DNA of 64,000 nt, from positions 23,046,606 through 23,110,605 of the forward strand of contig CAXKWD010000003.1 in NCBI GenBank assembly GCA_964059195.1, read 5' to 3'. A program made the position numbers and the translations under genes. The notes under the pieces are model-generated. The model was not told where the DNA came from, ran no database searches, and saw only the letters and a list, made by a program, of their open reading frames with translations. Source of the DNA: Ectobius pallidus. Its lineage: Eukaryota; Arthropoda; Insecta; Blattodea; Ectobiidae. Positions 10,872-21,821 of this stretch are shown here, one piece after another. How positions within the stretch are numbered: position 1 is the stretch's first letter; each line of letters begins with the position of its first letter.

Positions 10872-10933
10872 TAACTTTCTGCCCGTCGCCCCTAGCAACA
10901 AATAACTTTCTGCCCGTCGCCCCTAGCAACAAG
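10872..10933. repeat. 31-bp perfect tandem duplication
   Basis: Two head-to-tail copies of a 31-bp unit starting TAACTTTCTGCCCGTCGCCC, differing only at the last base. It lies 200 bp from the GC-rich palindrome and has the same GC-rich character. Confidence 0.85.
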
Positions 10934-11290
10934 ATTGCGTGTGGTAATGTCAAGTTACGATCCATGTAAACAACTTTCGTAAGTAACACTTACTAGCTAG
11001 GCCTAAGGAGTGCAAAAATTATTTGTTTCGATACAATTTGCCGAAGTCAAATTAGCCGATCAGGGGGTTTGAAACCGGGACCTCAATCCGAGTCCAAGAC
11101 GTATCTTAATAACCTTGTTTTCGGAAATTTTAACGCAACGATTTAGGCAGAAGAAAATCTATCTAAATTTCAGGCGAAAGCAAAATACAAGGTGCACTTT
11201 AAACTCCGCCCACTCGATATTCACATTTTGTTTTTCAGCGAAGCAGGGTGACCAACTATCCTTGTATATTGTCGCCGACACTCCCGACCG

Positions 11291-11425
11291 TACCAAATAT
11301 TAAATGCGAGAGTGTCCCTTGTACCAAATAACAAAACTGCGAGAGCGCCCCTTGTACCAAATATTAAAAATTCGAGAGTGCCCCTTGTACCAAATATTAA
11401 AAATGCGAGAGTAAGTGCCTTGTAC
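11291..11425. repeat. 31-33 bp minisatellite, about four units
   Basis: Units starting TACCAAAT at 11291, 11322, 11355 and 11388, with common text GCGAGAGTGCCCCTTG; a fifth degraded TACCCACA follows at about 11424. The minus strand is open from 11448 to 11221 and reads the repeat as an 11-residue motif around FGTRGTL. The 33-bp period makes this automatic, so it is not evidence of a gene. Confidence 0.85.
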
Positions 11426-11429
11426 CCAC

Positions 11430-12105
11430 AAGTTTGCCTTGTACTCAACGGTTTGTCAGCCTGTTCATCATCGAAGAATTCGCTAGATCGGTGTATAAAA
11501 GGAACTGCTTCACTGAGGATGGGTTGGGTGGGATACGTCTTATGCGATGGTGCACCTTATATTTGTTTTTTCCCAAATTTCAAATAATAAATAATCTAAA
11601 TTTTTAGATTTTAACTTAATAGACCTATCGTTGATTTATTCATACTGCGTTTGTGAATAATTATTTTACTGACGAAACTCCTAGCAACCGCAATGATTTC
11701 CATAATGCATCCTAGTTGATACTCAAGAAATTTTAATGGACGCAGAGACAAAGAGCTTCTTTTTTAAACGTCGAAACTAACTGAAGAGCTGCCGGACATG
11801 GATGTGTTCCCTGCTTACGACCTGCGTGACAGAAAGGAACGCCTATTGTCTGGCCTCGAGCTCCAAAAAACTGTACCGTTTAGGGTCTCTATAATTTATT
11901 GTAATGCAGCTATCTTTTCTTCCATATGCGTCATCAGGGACTACAAAACCCTAACAGCTTTTTGAGCAAGTCTTTTAATGAGTTAAGTAACAGTAGGATG
12001 GATGTAAGAATGAAAGGGGTAGTCTTGCAAATTAGAATAGAAGATGAAGATGGTATGACCACTCCACTACTTTCTTGGCGGCATTAAAGAAACTATTTAA
12101 GGGGG
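11430..12105. other. Nothing recognised
   Basis: No convincing coding or repeat signal between the minisatellite and element X. Confidence 0.5.
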
Positions 12106-12249
12106 GACATAGGCAGGGCCGTGGAAAGAAAGCAAGGGCCCCAGGGACAAATTTTTTCGGGCCCCCGTCAAATGTTAAATTCACAACCCAACTCGCCCTT
12201 TACAATGTATGCAACAAAAAGATTATGTAATAATATTACATAATTTTCG

Positions 12250-13022
12250 ATTACTGTGATATTCTACTAAGCGACCTGAGCTTCAAACTAGGACAAAGAC
12301 TACAACGTGTTCATAATGCTTGCGTTCGCTACATTTGTGGTAGTCAGATCATATTACGCCAGCATTTGAAACATTGGCATGGTTTCACTTGGACGACAGA
12401 AGAAAATTGCACTCTCTCTGCCTCCTATATCGAATTCTTCACACTTCCTGTCCTCAATATCTGCCATCACGCTTTCAAACTCTTTCATCTCATCATAACC
12501 TAAACACTCGGTCCAGGCAATATCATATTCTCGCAATACCTAAACATCATACATCTCTTTACTCATCATCGTTTACTACTTCAGTCATCCGAATGTGGAA
12601 TTCTTTACCATCTCACATCAAGGACTGCCGGTCACTGTCAACCTTCAGATCGCATTTAACAGCACATATACGTAGTACTTAATAATCTTTTTCATGTCCT
12701 ATGTTAATTTCAGTTTCTATCACTTAGAATACTTTTATATAACTCAATCATATTTGTAACAATTAATTTCTTTTTATCATTTAATGTATCTTAATATATC
12801 TTAATGTATCTTAATATTCAAGTATATATGTTCTAATTTTTTCTTTGTATTTAATGTTCGTTTCTTGTATTCATGTATATCAGTTCTTTTTTAATTTATT
12901 TTTAATCATTATTATTGTTAACATTATGTATTTCATGCTTTTGCCCTGGCTGAGTGGTAGAGAAGGCCTTATGGCCTTAACTCCGCCAGGTTAAATAAAT
13001 AAATAAATAAAAAAAAAAATAA
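12250..13022 (+). mobile_element. Non-LTR retrotransposon 3' fragment inside element X
   Basis: A 5'-truncated LINE comprising the C-terminal part of the reverse transcriptase frame, a 3' UTR with a hairpin AAGGCCTTATGGCCTT (12963-12978), and a tail of AAAT units then A-rich and AAT sequence (12990-13022). Its insertion interrupts TAATATTACATAATT, which is continuous in the other copy of element X. Confidence 0.8.
12256..12685 (+). pseudogene. LINE reverse transcriptase C-terminus (CR1/L2-like)
   Basis: Two frames join to give the region downstream of the RT fingers and palm: first LGQRLQRVHNACVRYICG (about 12283-12336), then after a frameshift near 12345 a 102-codon frame including RRKLHSLCLLYRILH, IPKHHTSLYSSSFTTSVIRM and WNSLPSHIKDCRSLSTF. 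This matches the conserved C-terminal tail of CR1/L2/Daphne-type LINE proteins (hydrophobic helix, TS.Y..SF, WNSLP..I). The frame ends at TAA 12680. Endonuclease and catalytic RT motifs are absent. Confidence 0.8.
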
Positions 13023-13639
13023 TAATAATTTTTAAGTGCCAGAATGGTACCGCTACTTTATGACATTGTCTGGTAGACAGGAAAATATATGTAGGTCTGA
13101 TTGTCTGTAAGCGCGATAACTCAAATACGCTTTATCGGATTTTTATAAAACTTGGTATACCATTTATAACGCCCATGGAACGAAGCCTATTGATTTCGGA
13201 ACAAATCGAGCACGAAACGGAAAAATACATTACAATATTCTATTTGGGAACAATTTTATCTGTACGTACCAGTTTAATTTTTTTAAATTATGATTTTAAA
13301 TGCCGAACGTTAGTGAGACCTACCGTTGAGTCCAAAAGGACTTCTGCTTCTACTTTTCAAAAATAGAAATTTTTATTCGAGACCAATCCGTTTCAGATTT
13401 ACTGATAAATTCCCTGTCACCGCTATACGACAGGACAATGCACATAAAATAAACACATAAAACATAACTTTAGCTGTTTATTGACTTATAATAAATTTTA
13501 TTTTAGAGTAAATTTAGAAAGTAAAAAATACGTAAAACCTGGAAGGCCGGGCCCCGTTTTGAGGCCCGGGCCATGGGGCTGCAGCCCCGGCTGCCCCTTC
13601 CTCTCATCGGGCCTGGACATAGGTTACAGCTTTGGCTCA

Positions 13640-14362
13640 AATTCATAGGTGAGAAATAAGTTAAATTCATTTTTTTTTTCTCAGCAATGAATTGTTCTGA
13701 AACCTTGTAATCTAACACGTTCTTTATTGACTACCTCTACAGTTAGGCTACATACTATTCACTTAATTAATTAAACTTTTAGCCTACAGATCCGGGTAAT
13801 TTTCGTCACAAAATGACTGCCTCGTTTCGTGCACTAAAATGTCGTTTCCGTGATAATTTCCACAAATATTAGTGATTTTTTTCCATCTGTTTGCAAATAT
13901 CACATGAACAACATTATCTACAATCTTTGGAATATGTAGGCCTACTGTATAACTATTTATAAAAAATATTTTTTTAGATTTTATTTTTTCATATATAGGC
14001 CTATACACGCATAAAATATACATAAAATAAACTATTAATGTTAAATGAATGATTGTAGACAGCGTTGTTCGTATGATATTAATAAATACACAGAAAAATA
14101 ATCACTCAGAAATATTGGTATTTGTGGAAGTTATCAAGGAAACGGCATTTCAATGCATGAAACGTGGCTGCCATTTTGAAACGACGACCTAATTACCCGT
14201 AACTGTAACAGTTTGATTAATTTTGATTAATTTTGAAAATAGTACGCAATTGTAGAAGTAGTAAATAAATAATATGTCAGATTGCAATGTTGTAGACTTG
14301 TAGAGCAAATCATTGCTGAGGGAAAAAATAATGAAAATCACAAAATTCTCACCTATGATATT
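13640..14362. mobile_element. AT-rich element with TCATAGGTGAGAA ends (family G), copy 1
   Basis: TCATAGGTGAGAA at about 13641-13653 recurs inverted as TTCTCACCTATGA at about 14346-14360, so this may be a TIR element of about 720 bp. The left 400 bp aligns with 61925-62290, with landmarks CTCAGCAATGAATTGTTCTG, TTTATTGACT, and a short frame around GCACTAAAATGTCGTTTCC. No target duplication was found, so boundaries are tentative. Confidence 0.5.
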
Positions 14363-14474
14363 CACCCAAAGATTTATGTGTCCTCTTAAACGACAGAGCA
14401 TTCTTCATTGGTTCCGGAGCATATTTTACAAACGTTAAAGCGTATTTCGTCTTCTGATAGAGTATTAATTTCCT

Positions 14475-15947
14475 GGGCCCTATTTCATAAAAGTTACAAT
14501 TTTACAGGTGAAAGGTGGCATATAATAATTGTTTTACAAGTTTTCATTTTGACAATTGCATTTTTCATAAAAGCTGACAACTTTACATAAATGTCATGAC
14601 AATTTTGTAGATTTGTATGACAATTTTGCATATTGTTGTTTCTCAAAACTTTTGAGTTTACAGGTAAAAGTCCGACAAATATGTCAAATCTTAGGATACC
14701 TACCATTTATGAAACATTAATGTTTGCTGACATATTTACAAATTTACAAAAAATGTAGAATTGTCATTACAGAAGTGACAGGCAATCTTTCATATGTAGA
14801 CCAAGCCAGTAGATTTGTAAATGTGTGGCATATAACTTGGCAAACTCTTTCTTGTTAATAAACTTGCTAAATTGTTTTGTTATTAATGAAAACTAGTAGT
14901 AGTGATATTGGTAGTAGTGAGTGTGATGAAAAGATTGACATGAGACTACGCAGGGTTTTTAGGCAACGGGTTAACCTAACTTTCAATTTCAGTGACATTG
15001 CAAAGAGAAATATAATTCAATTATTTTTTATAGTAATAATCGATTACTTAGATATCACATTCGATGTTGAGATCGATTATCGCACGCATATATGAGAGCC
15101 ATCTACAGTATACTAAAGTAATCTTTAGGTTTGACATAAAATTGTCGCGTTTATGAAAAGGGCTCTTTTAGTCTTGACAATTTACATTAATTTGCCTGTA
15201 ATGTAAGGAAAAGTTGTAATATTTATGAAAAATAGAACTGTCATGACTAGAGACCGGATTCTTAGGTTTTTGCCTTTTTTTTTTCCTTACTTCCAAAACA
15301 AAAAGCACTCATACACTTTTTCAAATCATGTCCATAGGATTCACCCACATTAATTCTGTGGCACCTAAAAATACCTAAATGGGGTATAAAAACCTAAATA
15401 TACCTAAACGGGATATAAAACCTAAAATATCTAATTTAGGCTTCTTTTTTGTCTGTTTTGTTTGTCAGTTGAGAAATCGATATTTTGCGGGGAGAGAATA
15501 ATTTTTGTCGGATAGAAATTAATACCACCAGCGTTTCATTCAACAAATTGTCGTCTAGGATGGACAGTATCAAGAGAGTACCGGCGTATCCCTTTTAAAA
15601 TATTCACTGCTACTTTTGATTGTTTATGCTTTCTTTCTTCAATTGTATAATATTGTCTTAAAAAAATTTACACTATTTTAAGTCAATTTTGTTAAGTTAA
15701 AGTTTACTAGTATTATGTATTCAATCCTATGTAGCACATTCAAATTCATTAAACCAATTATTCTACCCGAAAACGATATTTTGGACTAAAAACCTAAAAA
15801 AAAACTATTTCGCCTAATGGAAAACCTAAAACAGTGTTTTTAAAAACCTAAAAATCCGGTCCCTAGTCATGACATATCGACAAATTTGTCAGATTTGACA
15901 CAATTGACGTATGTGTCACACTTGTAGAGTTTTATGAAATAGGGCCC
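14475..15947. mobile_element. TIR element with GGGCCCTATTTCATAAA ends, carrying a nested hAT element
   Basis: GGGCCCTATTTCATAAAA (14475-14492) is matched by the inverted TTTATGAAATAGGGCCC (15931-15947). The interior is AT-rich with many variants of ACAAATTTACA and GACAATTTT. A 618-bp hAT-type element sits inside at 15248-15865, so the original was about 850 bp. The only longer frame (14877-15095) has a weak resemblance to the N-terminus of Harbinger nucleases (FRQRVNLTFNFSD), not enough for a call. Target duplication not evident. Confidence 0.65.
15248..15865 (-). mobile_element. hAT-type miniature element with perfect 8-bp TSD
   Basis: Ends TAGAGACCGGATTCTTAGG and, inverted, CCTAAAAATCCGGTCCCTA. 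The 8-bp direct repeat GTCATGAC flanks both sides (15240-15247 and 15866-15873). The interior is filled with ACCTAAA words in both orientations. No coding. The 8-bp duplication and TAGGG-like start are the hAT signature. It is inserted in the TIR element at 14475-15947 and is therefore younger. Confidence 0.9.
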
Positions 15948-16279
15948 TGGTCTTATTGATAACTTGTATAAATAAACTAACATGGTTTCTTGGTTGTTGT
16001 GAAAAAAAACTCTGATATTTACATTTCCCCCGTAGACAATTTGGCAACCATCAGCAAACGTGAGAAAGTTAACTCTGTCGAAATGTGCTCTCTGCTGCCA
16101 GTCAGAATAAGCTGTCAGACGTTTTCTAAGGTCTCTCTTGCAGCTGATCTCATGGCGTTTTGACCTATCAGTCACCTCATCACTTTATTCTGGGTCAGCT
16201 CCGGTTGCTTAATTGCTTAACCCGAAGTTAAAGAAAACAATACTTCCTCACTTTACATTAGCCAGCGATCAGTAATGAA

Positions 16280-16625
16280 TAGACTTCGGACTTTTAGGTC
16301 GCTAAAAGAGCTGTTTTAGGTACCTAAAATAGGCTCTAGAAATTGGAAAATAGGTTCTAAAATTCGTAAAACAGTCTCTTATAAAATCGTTAAGTTGCCA
16401 ATTTTCTGAAATATCTCAATTGCAATGCAGAATATTATATTTATTGAAGTCACTGTTAATCAATAATCATGACAAAACACAAATATAGGCCTATGGTACG
16501 CAGAATTACATAGACCTATTACTAGGGCCTGTATTACTACCATTACAGTGAAAACCTAATCTCTGCGCCCAGAAGCTACGCACGCTAGCATATTCAATAT
16601 TCCTCAGTGATTCAGAGAACTAAGG

Positions 16626-16691
<66 letters not shown>

Positions 16692-17066
16692 CTGGATGTG
16701 GGAGTCGGAAGAAAAACACTACATTTTCGTGGGGATTGCAAGTAATTTTTCTACTGAAGACTAAATAAACATTGCTTACTATTTAACCACGTCACGAATG
16801 TGTCATGTATTGGACATTCCGAGCTACAAATCTAGTACGAACTCAAAATAAATACTAGAATTTATAACAAAAAATAACTTATTTTGAACTTCAGAGGAAA
16901 AAAAGCATAAAGACAATATTAGGCTCTAAACGTAAAAATAGGCTGTTTTAGGTCCTATAAAAGTATCTGTTTTAGGCATAGTCATTTATGAAAAATGCAT
17001 ATACAAGTTTTCGTCCATATATCGCCTAAGGATTAAAATAGGTTTTTACCTAAAATCCGAAGTCTT
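16280..17066 (+). mobile_element. hAT-like miniature element with TAGACTTCGG ends, copy 1
   Basis: TAGACTTCGGACTTTTAGGT at the left is complemented by ACCTAAAATCCGAAGTCT at the right. The interior holds TTTTAGGTACCTAAAATAGG and similar pieces, and aligns along its length with the inverted copy at 48541-49246. A TTA microsatellite (16627-16690) has grown inside. No target duplication is left. The TTAGGT/ACCTAAA sub-terminal words relate it to the 15248 and 18464 elements. Confidence 0.75.
16627..16690. repeat. (TTA)n microsatellite, about 21 units
   Basis: Uninterrupted TTA repeats inside the hAT-like element; the matching site in the inverted copy (about 48899-48909) has only an A-run. Confidence 0.97.
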
Positions 17067-17989
17067 CTTCTTACTCAATGTAATGGCCTCGGCCAGAATA
17101 ATACCATGTAGCCAGTGAATAGTACATTATGAAACGAGCCTATTGGCATTTTATTAAGACACGAGTATATTTATGAAACGAACGAAGGTAGTTGCTTCCG
17201 ACTATATTTGTTCGACCATAATTAAATGTCTAAATTTTGGGTTTTCAGAATACCTCTTAATTGATGGACCAGATTATTCTAGGGCCTTCAGCTGTTATTA
17301 GTTCTCGTCTTTTTCGATAGATGGCAGGCTACAAGGCATGCAGGCCGCAGGGCTTCTCTTCAGCCTCTTTAACGTGAACCAACGCACTTTAAAGTACACA
17401 AAATGAATTCAATTTAGTATAGGCTAATATTAAAATTGATACGAACAGAATTGATTTGATTTTAAATACAGGTTGTTTACGACATTTCATTTGCTGCTCT
17501 CAAGATTTTAAGATGGTTCCGTGTTCGACAATAACTTAATTGATACCAAGCCAATGTTTTAATAAAAATATGTATTTTAATGGATGTTATTAAGGTACTA
17601 TTACACTACATATAAGCGTATTATAGTACGGTCGAACTAATTTTTTAATAGCGTTGCAAAAAGTTCATTCAAGAATGAACGAGATAGACTATAGTGCAGT
17701 TACTCATTGGATGGCCAGTCGGCTTCAAAGGTTTCGGTGTTTCTTTATGTTAATTGATCTGACTAAATCGGTCTTGGGCTTCCGCTTTCCAAAACAAAAG
17801 CAACGTTGCAATATTCTCTCATTGTTATCACTGACCTCAGTTCTTCCTTCGCTTTATTCAATTCACATGTGTTATTGTTTACTGTAACTTGATCTTGCAA
17901 CCATGCATTTCACTCCACGCGGAGTAGACGAGTAGCTGTCAAAATCGCCACAGGACATTCTTAGATTTTGATTGGCTGGGGTAACTAGC
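17067..17989. other. Nothing recognised
   Basis: A 77-codon plus frame (17654-17887) has no recognisable motif. Confidence 0.5.
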
Positions 17990-18200
17990 TGATTGGTGCG
18001 GTAAAACAAAGAACATGGGTTGAGCTGTCGGCAAACTTTTCCTCCTAACGAAAGGAAGCCGCCTGGGTATGCAATGAGTAACTGAACTAGACCAAAAATC
18101 GTAAGAGATAACATTCCAACAGGCAAGGGATCCCCTAGGAGACCCCGCAAAAGATGGTATGACACACTTTTCAAGATCAGAATAATGGAATGGATGTAGT
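17990..18200 (+). pseudogene. Possible RTE-type RT C-terminal relic
   Basis: Forward translation before a TAG at about 18198 reads a block with PRRPRKRWYDTLFKI, resembling the GRPRxRWxDxL motif near the C-terminus of RTE-type non-LTR proteins. Only about 35 codons are readable upstream to a stop. The overlapping minus-strand frames (17872-18232) show nothing recognisable. Confidence 0.3.
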
Positions 18201-18884
18201 TTCCTAAGTGCAGTACGCATTGCCTTTGGCAACTTTGTTATCTCTACCGAGTTTTAACCATATTTCGGGAAATCTCGTTATCGAGTTTTATGACAAAATC
18301 TACTGCAAATAAGTTGTCGTCTACATATTTCCTAAGCTCTAATATATTTTCATCACAATGTAATAATTCTGAACAAATAACATTTTAAAAAAATTCAATT
18401 TTGAGACAAATAGTCTTACAATTCACACAAAATAAAATGGGAATATACATTACACGTTTTAGTTGGGCCCGGATTGTTAGGTTTTTATAAACCCTGTTTT
18501 AGTTTTTAAACATATAGTTTTATTTTAGTTTCCTGCCGTCTTCAGGCAATTTTTTAAAGTTTCACTTTAATAAGTACAATAAACACATTGACAAAATATG
18601 TTAATTCTTTTTTTTTTTTTTTTTTACTTAAATTTCCATGAGCCGCAAAACTTTAAGAATACGTTTTGCTTCGTTTTAGAACTACCCATGTCATTTCCAA
18701 CTCCTCCAAAAACTCAACAAGAACGTTTTCCAATTAATCAACTTTTAGAACACTTCAATTTCGCCGTCTTGCTGGAGCAAACACTGTGAATAAACTGCAA
18801 GTGTAAGCATCTCAAGAATTCCTTTAATTTGCTTCTAAAGAAACTGGGGATTTCGGTTCACTTAAGAGTTCCTTTACCGGACAA

Positions 18885-19490
18885 TCTCTATATATATAAA
18901 AGGCTTTGTCCTGACTGACTGACTGACTGACTGACAGGAATCAACGTAGAGCCTAAAATATAACAGGTAGAGACTTGGAATTTTGACAGTACCTTCGTTT
19001 CATAATGTAGGTGCTCACTAAGAAAGGATTTTGAAAAATTCTGATTTTAAATGCCAAAAATCAAATGTTTTTGAGAATACTTAATCCCTTCTTACACAGA
19101 ATTATCGAATCAGAATCACATTTGACATTAAAACATATTGTTGCCAGTGGGTTTCAGATGGATTTGGAATTGAATTAAATGGAAGTTTGACACTTACAGT
19201 TGTCTTTGTCTATTTTCGTCATACCTTGGAAATTAAACTTTCGCGATCGCTTGAATGTTGTAAGCCCTAAAATGGTCAAAGATTGTTTTATTTGGACGAA
19301 ACTCACTATACAGGGGTTTTCTGGACCAAGGAACTCGAATCTGAGGTCGCTTTTACCAGGCGATGCTATCTAATCGTGGTATGTAGTCCACGTGATTTAG
19401 GTGTTAATAAATATAATTATTTAACTATTATCCTCTTAATTTTTAATTTTTGAAATAATTATCGCGGGCGAAGCCGCGGGCACATACTAG
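18885..19490 (+). mobile_element. Helitron, non-autonomous, 606 bp
   Basis: Begins TCTCTATATATATAAAAGGC followed by a GACT-repeat (18912-18936) and ends with a GC hairpin GCGGGCGAAGCCGCGGGC then CACATACTAG, next base T. A 5' TC, a 3' hairpin about ten bases before CTAG, insertion after A and before T, and no terminal inverted repeats are diagnostic for Helitrons. No Rep/helicase coding. Full counterpart at 31106-31721; 5' part repeated at 44811. Confidence 0.9.
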
Positions 19491-19630
19491 TGGGATATAA
19501 AATAACAAAACGCAATGCTCTGCTTTATTGTACAAAATAATAAACTGGCAACAATGAGAAATTTTCAAATTGTAGGCAGATATTTAAAAATTAATTTTAG
19601 TAGAACAATAATAATTAGATTGATTATGAT

Positions 19631-20353
19631 CAGGGCCCGTATTGTGATGACCTAAAAATATTTGAAAAATGACCTACAAAACGATCCTAAATTTTAAAGA
19701 AAATGACTTAATAATTATAAAAAATGACCTAAAACTGATATTTTATTTACAAAAAATTATTATTGTACGCACAAAATTTTAGACTAATTTTAGAATAATA
19801 TTGTAAAAACTGTAAATAACTGTAATGGTGTGAATGTTTTTTTCTCACGAAAATTTATATTGGCACTGAGGAGTCAAACTTCGGCATTTCCTTTTGTCGT
19901 CTGCCGGATTATTGTTTATTGAGGGTAAACGGTAGTTTGCACTTTCAAATCCAAGCAGGTGCCAAGACAATCTAATAACAATAATAATTTAATACAAAAT
20001 TTTGGCTTTTCTTTGATTCTCATTTCCGACTGAGACATGACAACACTTTTCCTTCTTGCATTAAACAAACTGCACTTCAAAGAGAGAACCGTTAGCGACG
20101 AAAATAGTTAATACACTCAATGTAAATGCATGAAAATGACTAAATAAGGAAGCAAATGACACAAAAATGACAAAATAATGACGTAAAATTGAAATAAAAG
20201 CCCTAAAATATAAAATTGCATAAAATGACAAATAATGACCTAATAAAAATGTATTTCTATAATATAGAGGCCATGATTAGGATTTATCTACAAGTTGGCA
20301 ATGTCTATGCAGCATCAATAAAAATATGACATGTCATTAGAATCCGGGCACTG
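19631..20353. mobile_element. hAT-type miniature element, 723 bp, perfect 8-bp TSD
   Basis: Ends CAGGGCCCGTATTGTGATGA and, inverted, TCATTAGAATCCGGGCACTG. Flanked by ATTATGAT at 19623-19630 and 20354-20361. Interior of AAAATGACC words, with GACATGTCAT just inside the right end; the same sub-terminal piece occurs in the elements at 28863 and 33175. No transposase frame. Confidence 0.9.
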
Positions 20354-20557
20354 ATTATGATTATTATTATTTTATCGTATTTTACTTGAAAAGCAGTTTT
20401 AGCCATTTTTATATTCTAACGTCTTATTTAGTCATTTTTTAGGTTTTATAAGATTGGACTATGTGGCTGCCTTGACTATGAAACGCATAATTATGTTAAC
20501 ATATCACATTTAGCTAGCAAGGAACAAAATAGTTTAAAACCTAAGAATCTGACAGTA

Positions 20558-21370
20558 AAAGCAACTTGAGTCTTCTTTTTCTCAATTTACTTGTGGTCGA
20601 TCAGTAAAATTATTTTACAGACCGTAGATAAATACAAAAATGTAGGCTATGTCGAGGTCGGCCATTTTAGCTCCTCTAATAGAAATCAACGCACCGCTAC
20701 CATTTTAATAAGGGAGTTGATTAGGCTATAGGGTAGGTTGATATTATAACCTTGCAGTATTTTCAGTTGAGCAATAAAAAATGTGTACAATTCCATTAAA
20801 ATACATTAAAACTTCATTGAATCGCTCCAAATTTTAAAATGTATTGAATTACACACAAGGATTGAATATGGACTGTTTATACTCTACAGTTTTCTTTTAA
20901 ACCACTAATGAGAAATATATATTCATCAAATCGTTCTATTTATTAAATGTAGGCTATTTCAACGACCCATGCCCTAACCTACCCAAGACGGGGTGGTTAG
21001 GGTTGATTTAATCTGGTAGTGTTTTAAGGTATGCATTTATGCTGGAGGGCATTCATGTTAATGCACAGACTGTTGTAAAATATGCATTACAGATATTAGA
21101 AAGAATTTGTTTTAAATTAAAAAACAGCAATAGCACTACATAAAACCTACATCACAGTTGTATTTTTCAGAGTAATAGGAAACCAGTAGTTCACAACATT
21201 CCTTCATTTATAAACTTTCGTTTGATGTATAAATGAACATTCTAGTTCAATTTTTAGTAGGTCTAAAGGTTTTGTTCATTTGAAGGGGAGAAAATATTTA
21301 AAAAAACAAGTTGAAAGAAAAACAAGGACAAAGTTGCACTCAAATGGCAAAACTTATGCACATTATGATA
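20558..21370. other. Nothing recognised
   Basis: AT-rich, no frame over 60 codons. Confidence 0.5.
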
Positions 21371-21620
21371 TTACTTACTTACTCAATGGCAATAGGCAAT
21401 TCCTAAGCAAGCTAAAGGAATAATATTTATTTTATGGAACCCGAAAGTTCATTGCCGCGCTTACCTGAGCCCGCCATTCAACCCTATTCTGTGCTAACTC
21501 CATCCAACCATCCCTCGCAAATCCGACTTCCCTTAAATCTATTCTAATAATGTCCTCCCACGTACCTCTAGGTCTTCCAAGTGGTCTCTTCCCTTCGGGT
21601 CTCCCAGTCAATATTCTTCA
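21371..21620 (-). mobile_element. RTE-type LINE 3' tail
   Basis: Minus-strand counterpart of 33475-33792. The tail is TTACTTACTTACTCAATGGC (complement of the GAGTAAGTAAGTAA tail), followed by the end of the RT frame (GGGTTGAATGGCGGGC on the minus strand) and the GRP..KRP..RPR.RW segment, with stops. Truncated at about 21620. Confidence 0.8.
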
Positions 21621-21821
21621 GATATGTTTTATGATATTTAAGCTTATTTTTAATGACTTCCGGCTGAAATTTTTATATAAACTAAAAATCATTTTGAAGC
21701 AGACAAAATGTGGCTCTATTTTAGGCAATAAAAAATATATTTTTTTTTTACCAAAAATTCATCTTCAACTGAATGCTTGCATATATTTATATATACATAG
21801 GCATACATACATACAAATGTT

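Larger units (their letters stand above)
12114..13615 (-). mobile_element. hAT-type element X, copy 1, split by a LINE, perfect 8-bp TSD
   Basis: Terminal text CAGGGCC (left) and GGCCTG (right), flanked by the identical 8-bp direct repeat GACATAGG at 12106-12113 and 13616-13623. Internally it is the reverse-complement counterpart of 35273-35995. A 0.77-kb LINE fragment is inserted at about 12250-13022. Without it the element is about 730 bp, matching the other copy. One end has a GC-rich self-complementary stretch (GGGCTGCAGCCCC at about 13576-13588). No transposase coding. An 8-bp target duplication with CAGGG-like ends fits hAT. Confidence 0.85.
18464..20557 (-). mobile_element. Apparent hAT-like element broken by two nested insertions
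   Basis: The left end GGGCCCGGATTGTTAGGTTT with the sub-terminal CCCTGTTTTAG matches the reverse complement of the right end of the 15248 element. The text AAAACCTAAGAATCTGACAG at 20535-20554 matches its other end. The interval is 2.09 kb, but removing the Helitron (18885-19490) and the hAT-type element (19631-20353) leaves about 760 bp. No target duplication was found, so the pairing of ends is an inference. Confidence 0.5.

Noticed and set aside
11291..11425. CRISPR-like regular repeats
   Set aside because: The units are contiguous 31-33 bp tandem repeats without unique spacers, in eukaryotic repeat context.
14877..15095. Harbinger-type transposase fragment
   Set aside because: Only about a dozen residues are suggestive; no catalytic motif and no 3-bp TSD on the enclosing element.
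17872..18232. Overlapping minus-strand frames of about 100 codons
   Set aside because: No recognisable domain; the plus strand has a weak RT-like block that explains the composition better.
18912..18936. Independent GACT microsatellite
   Set aside because: It recurs at the same position in three Helitron copies, so it is part of the element.
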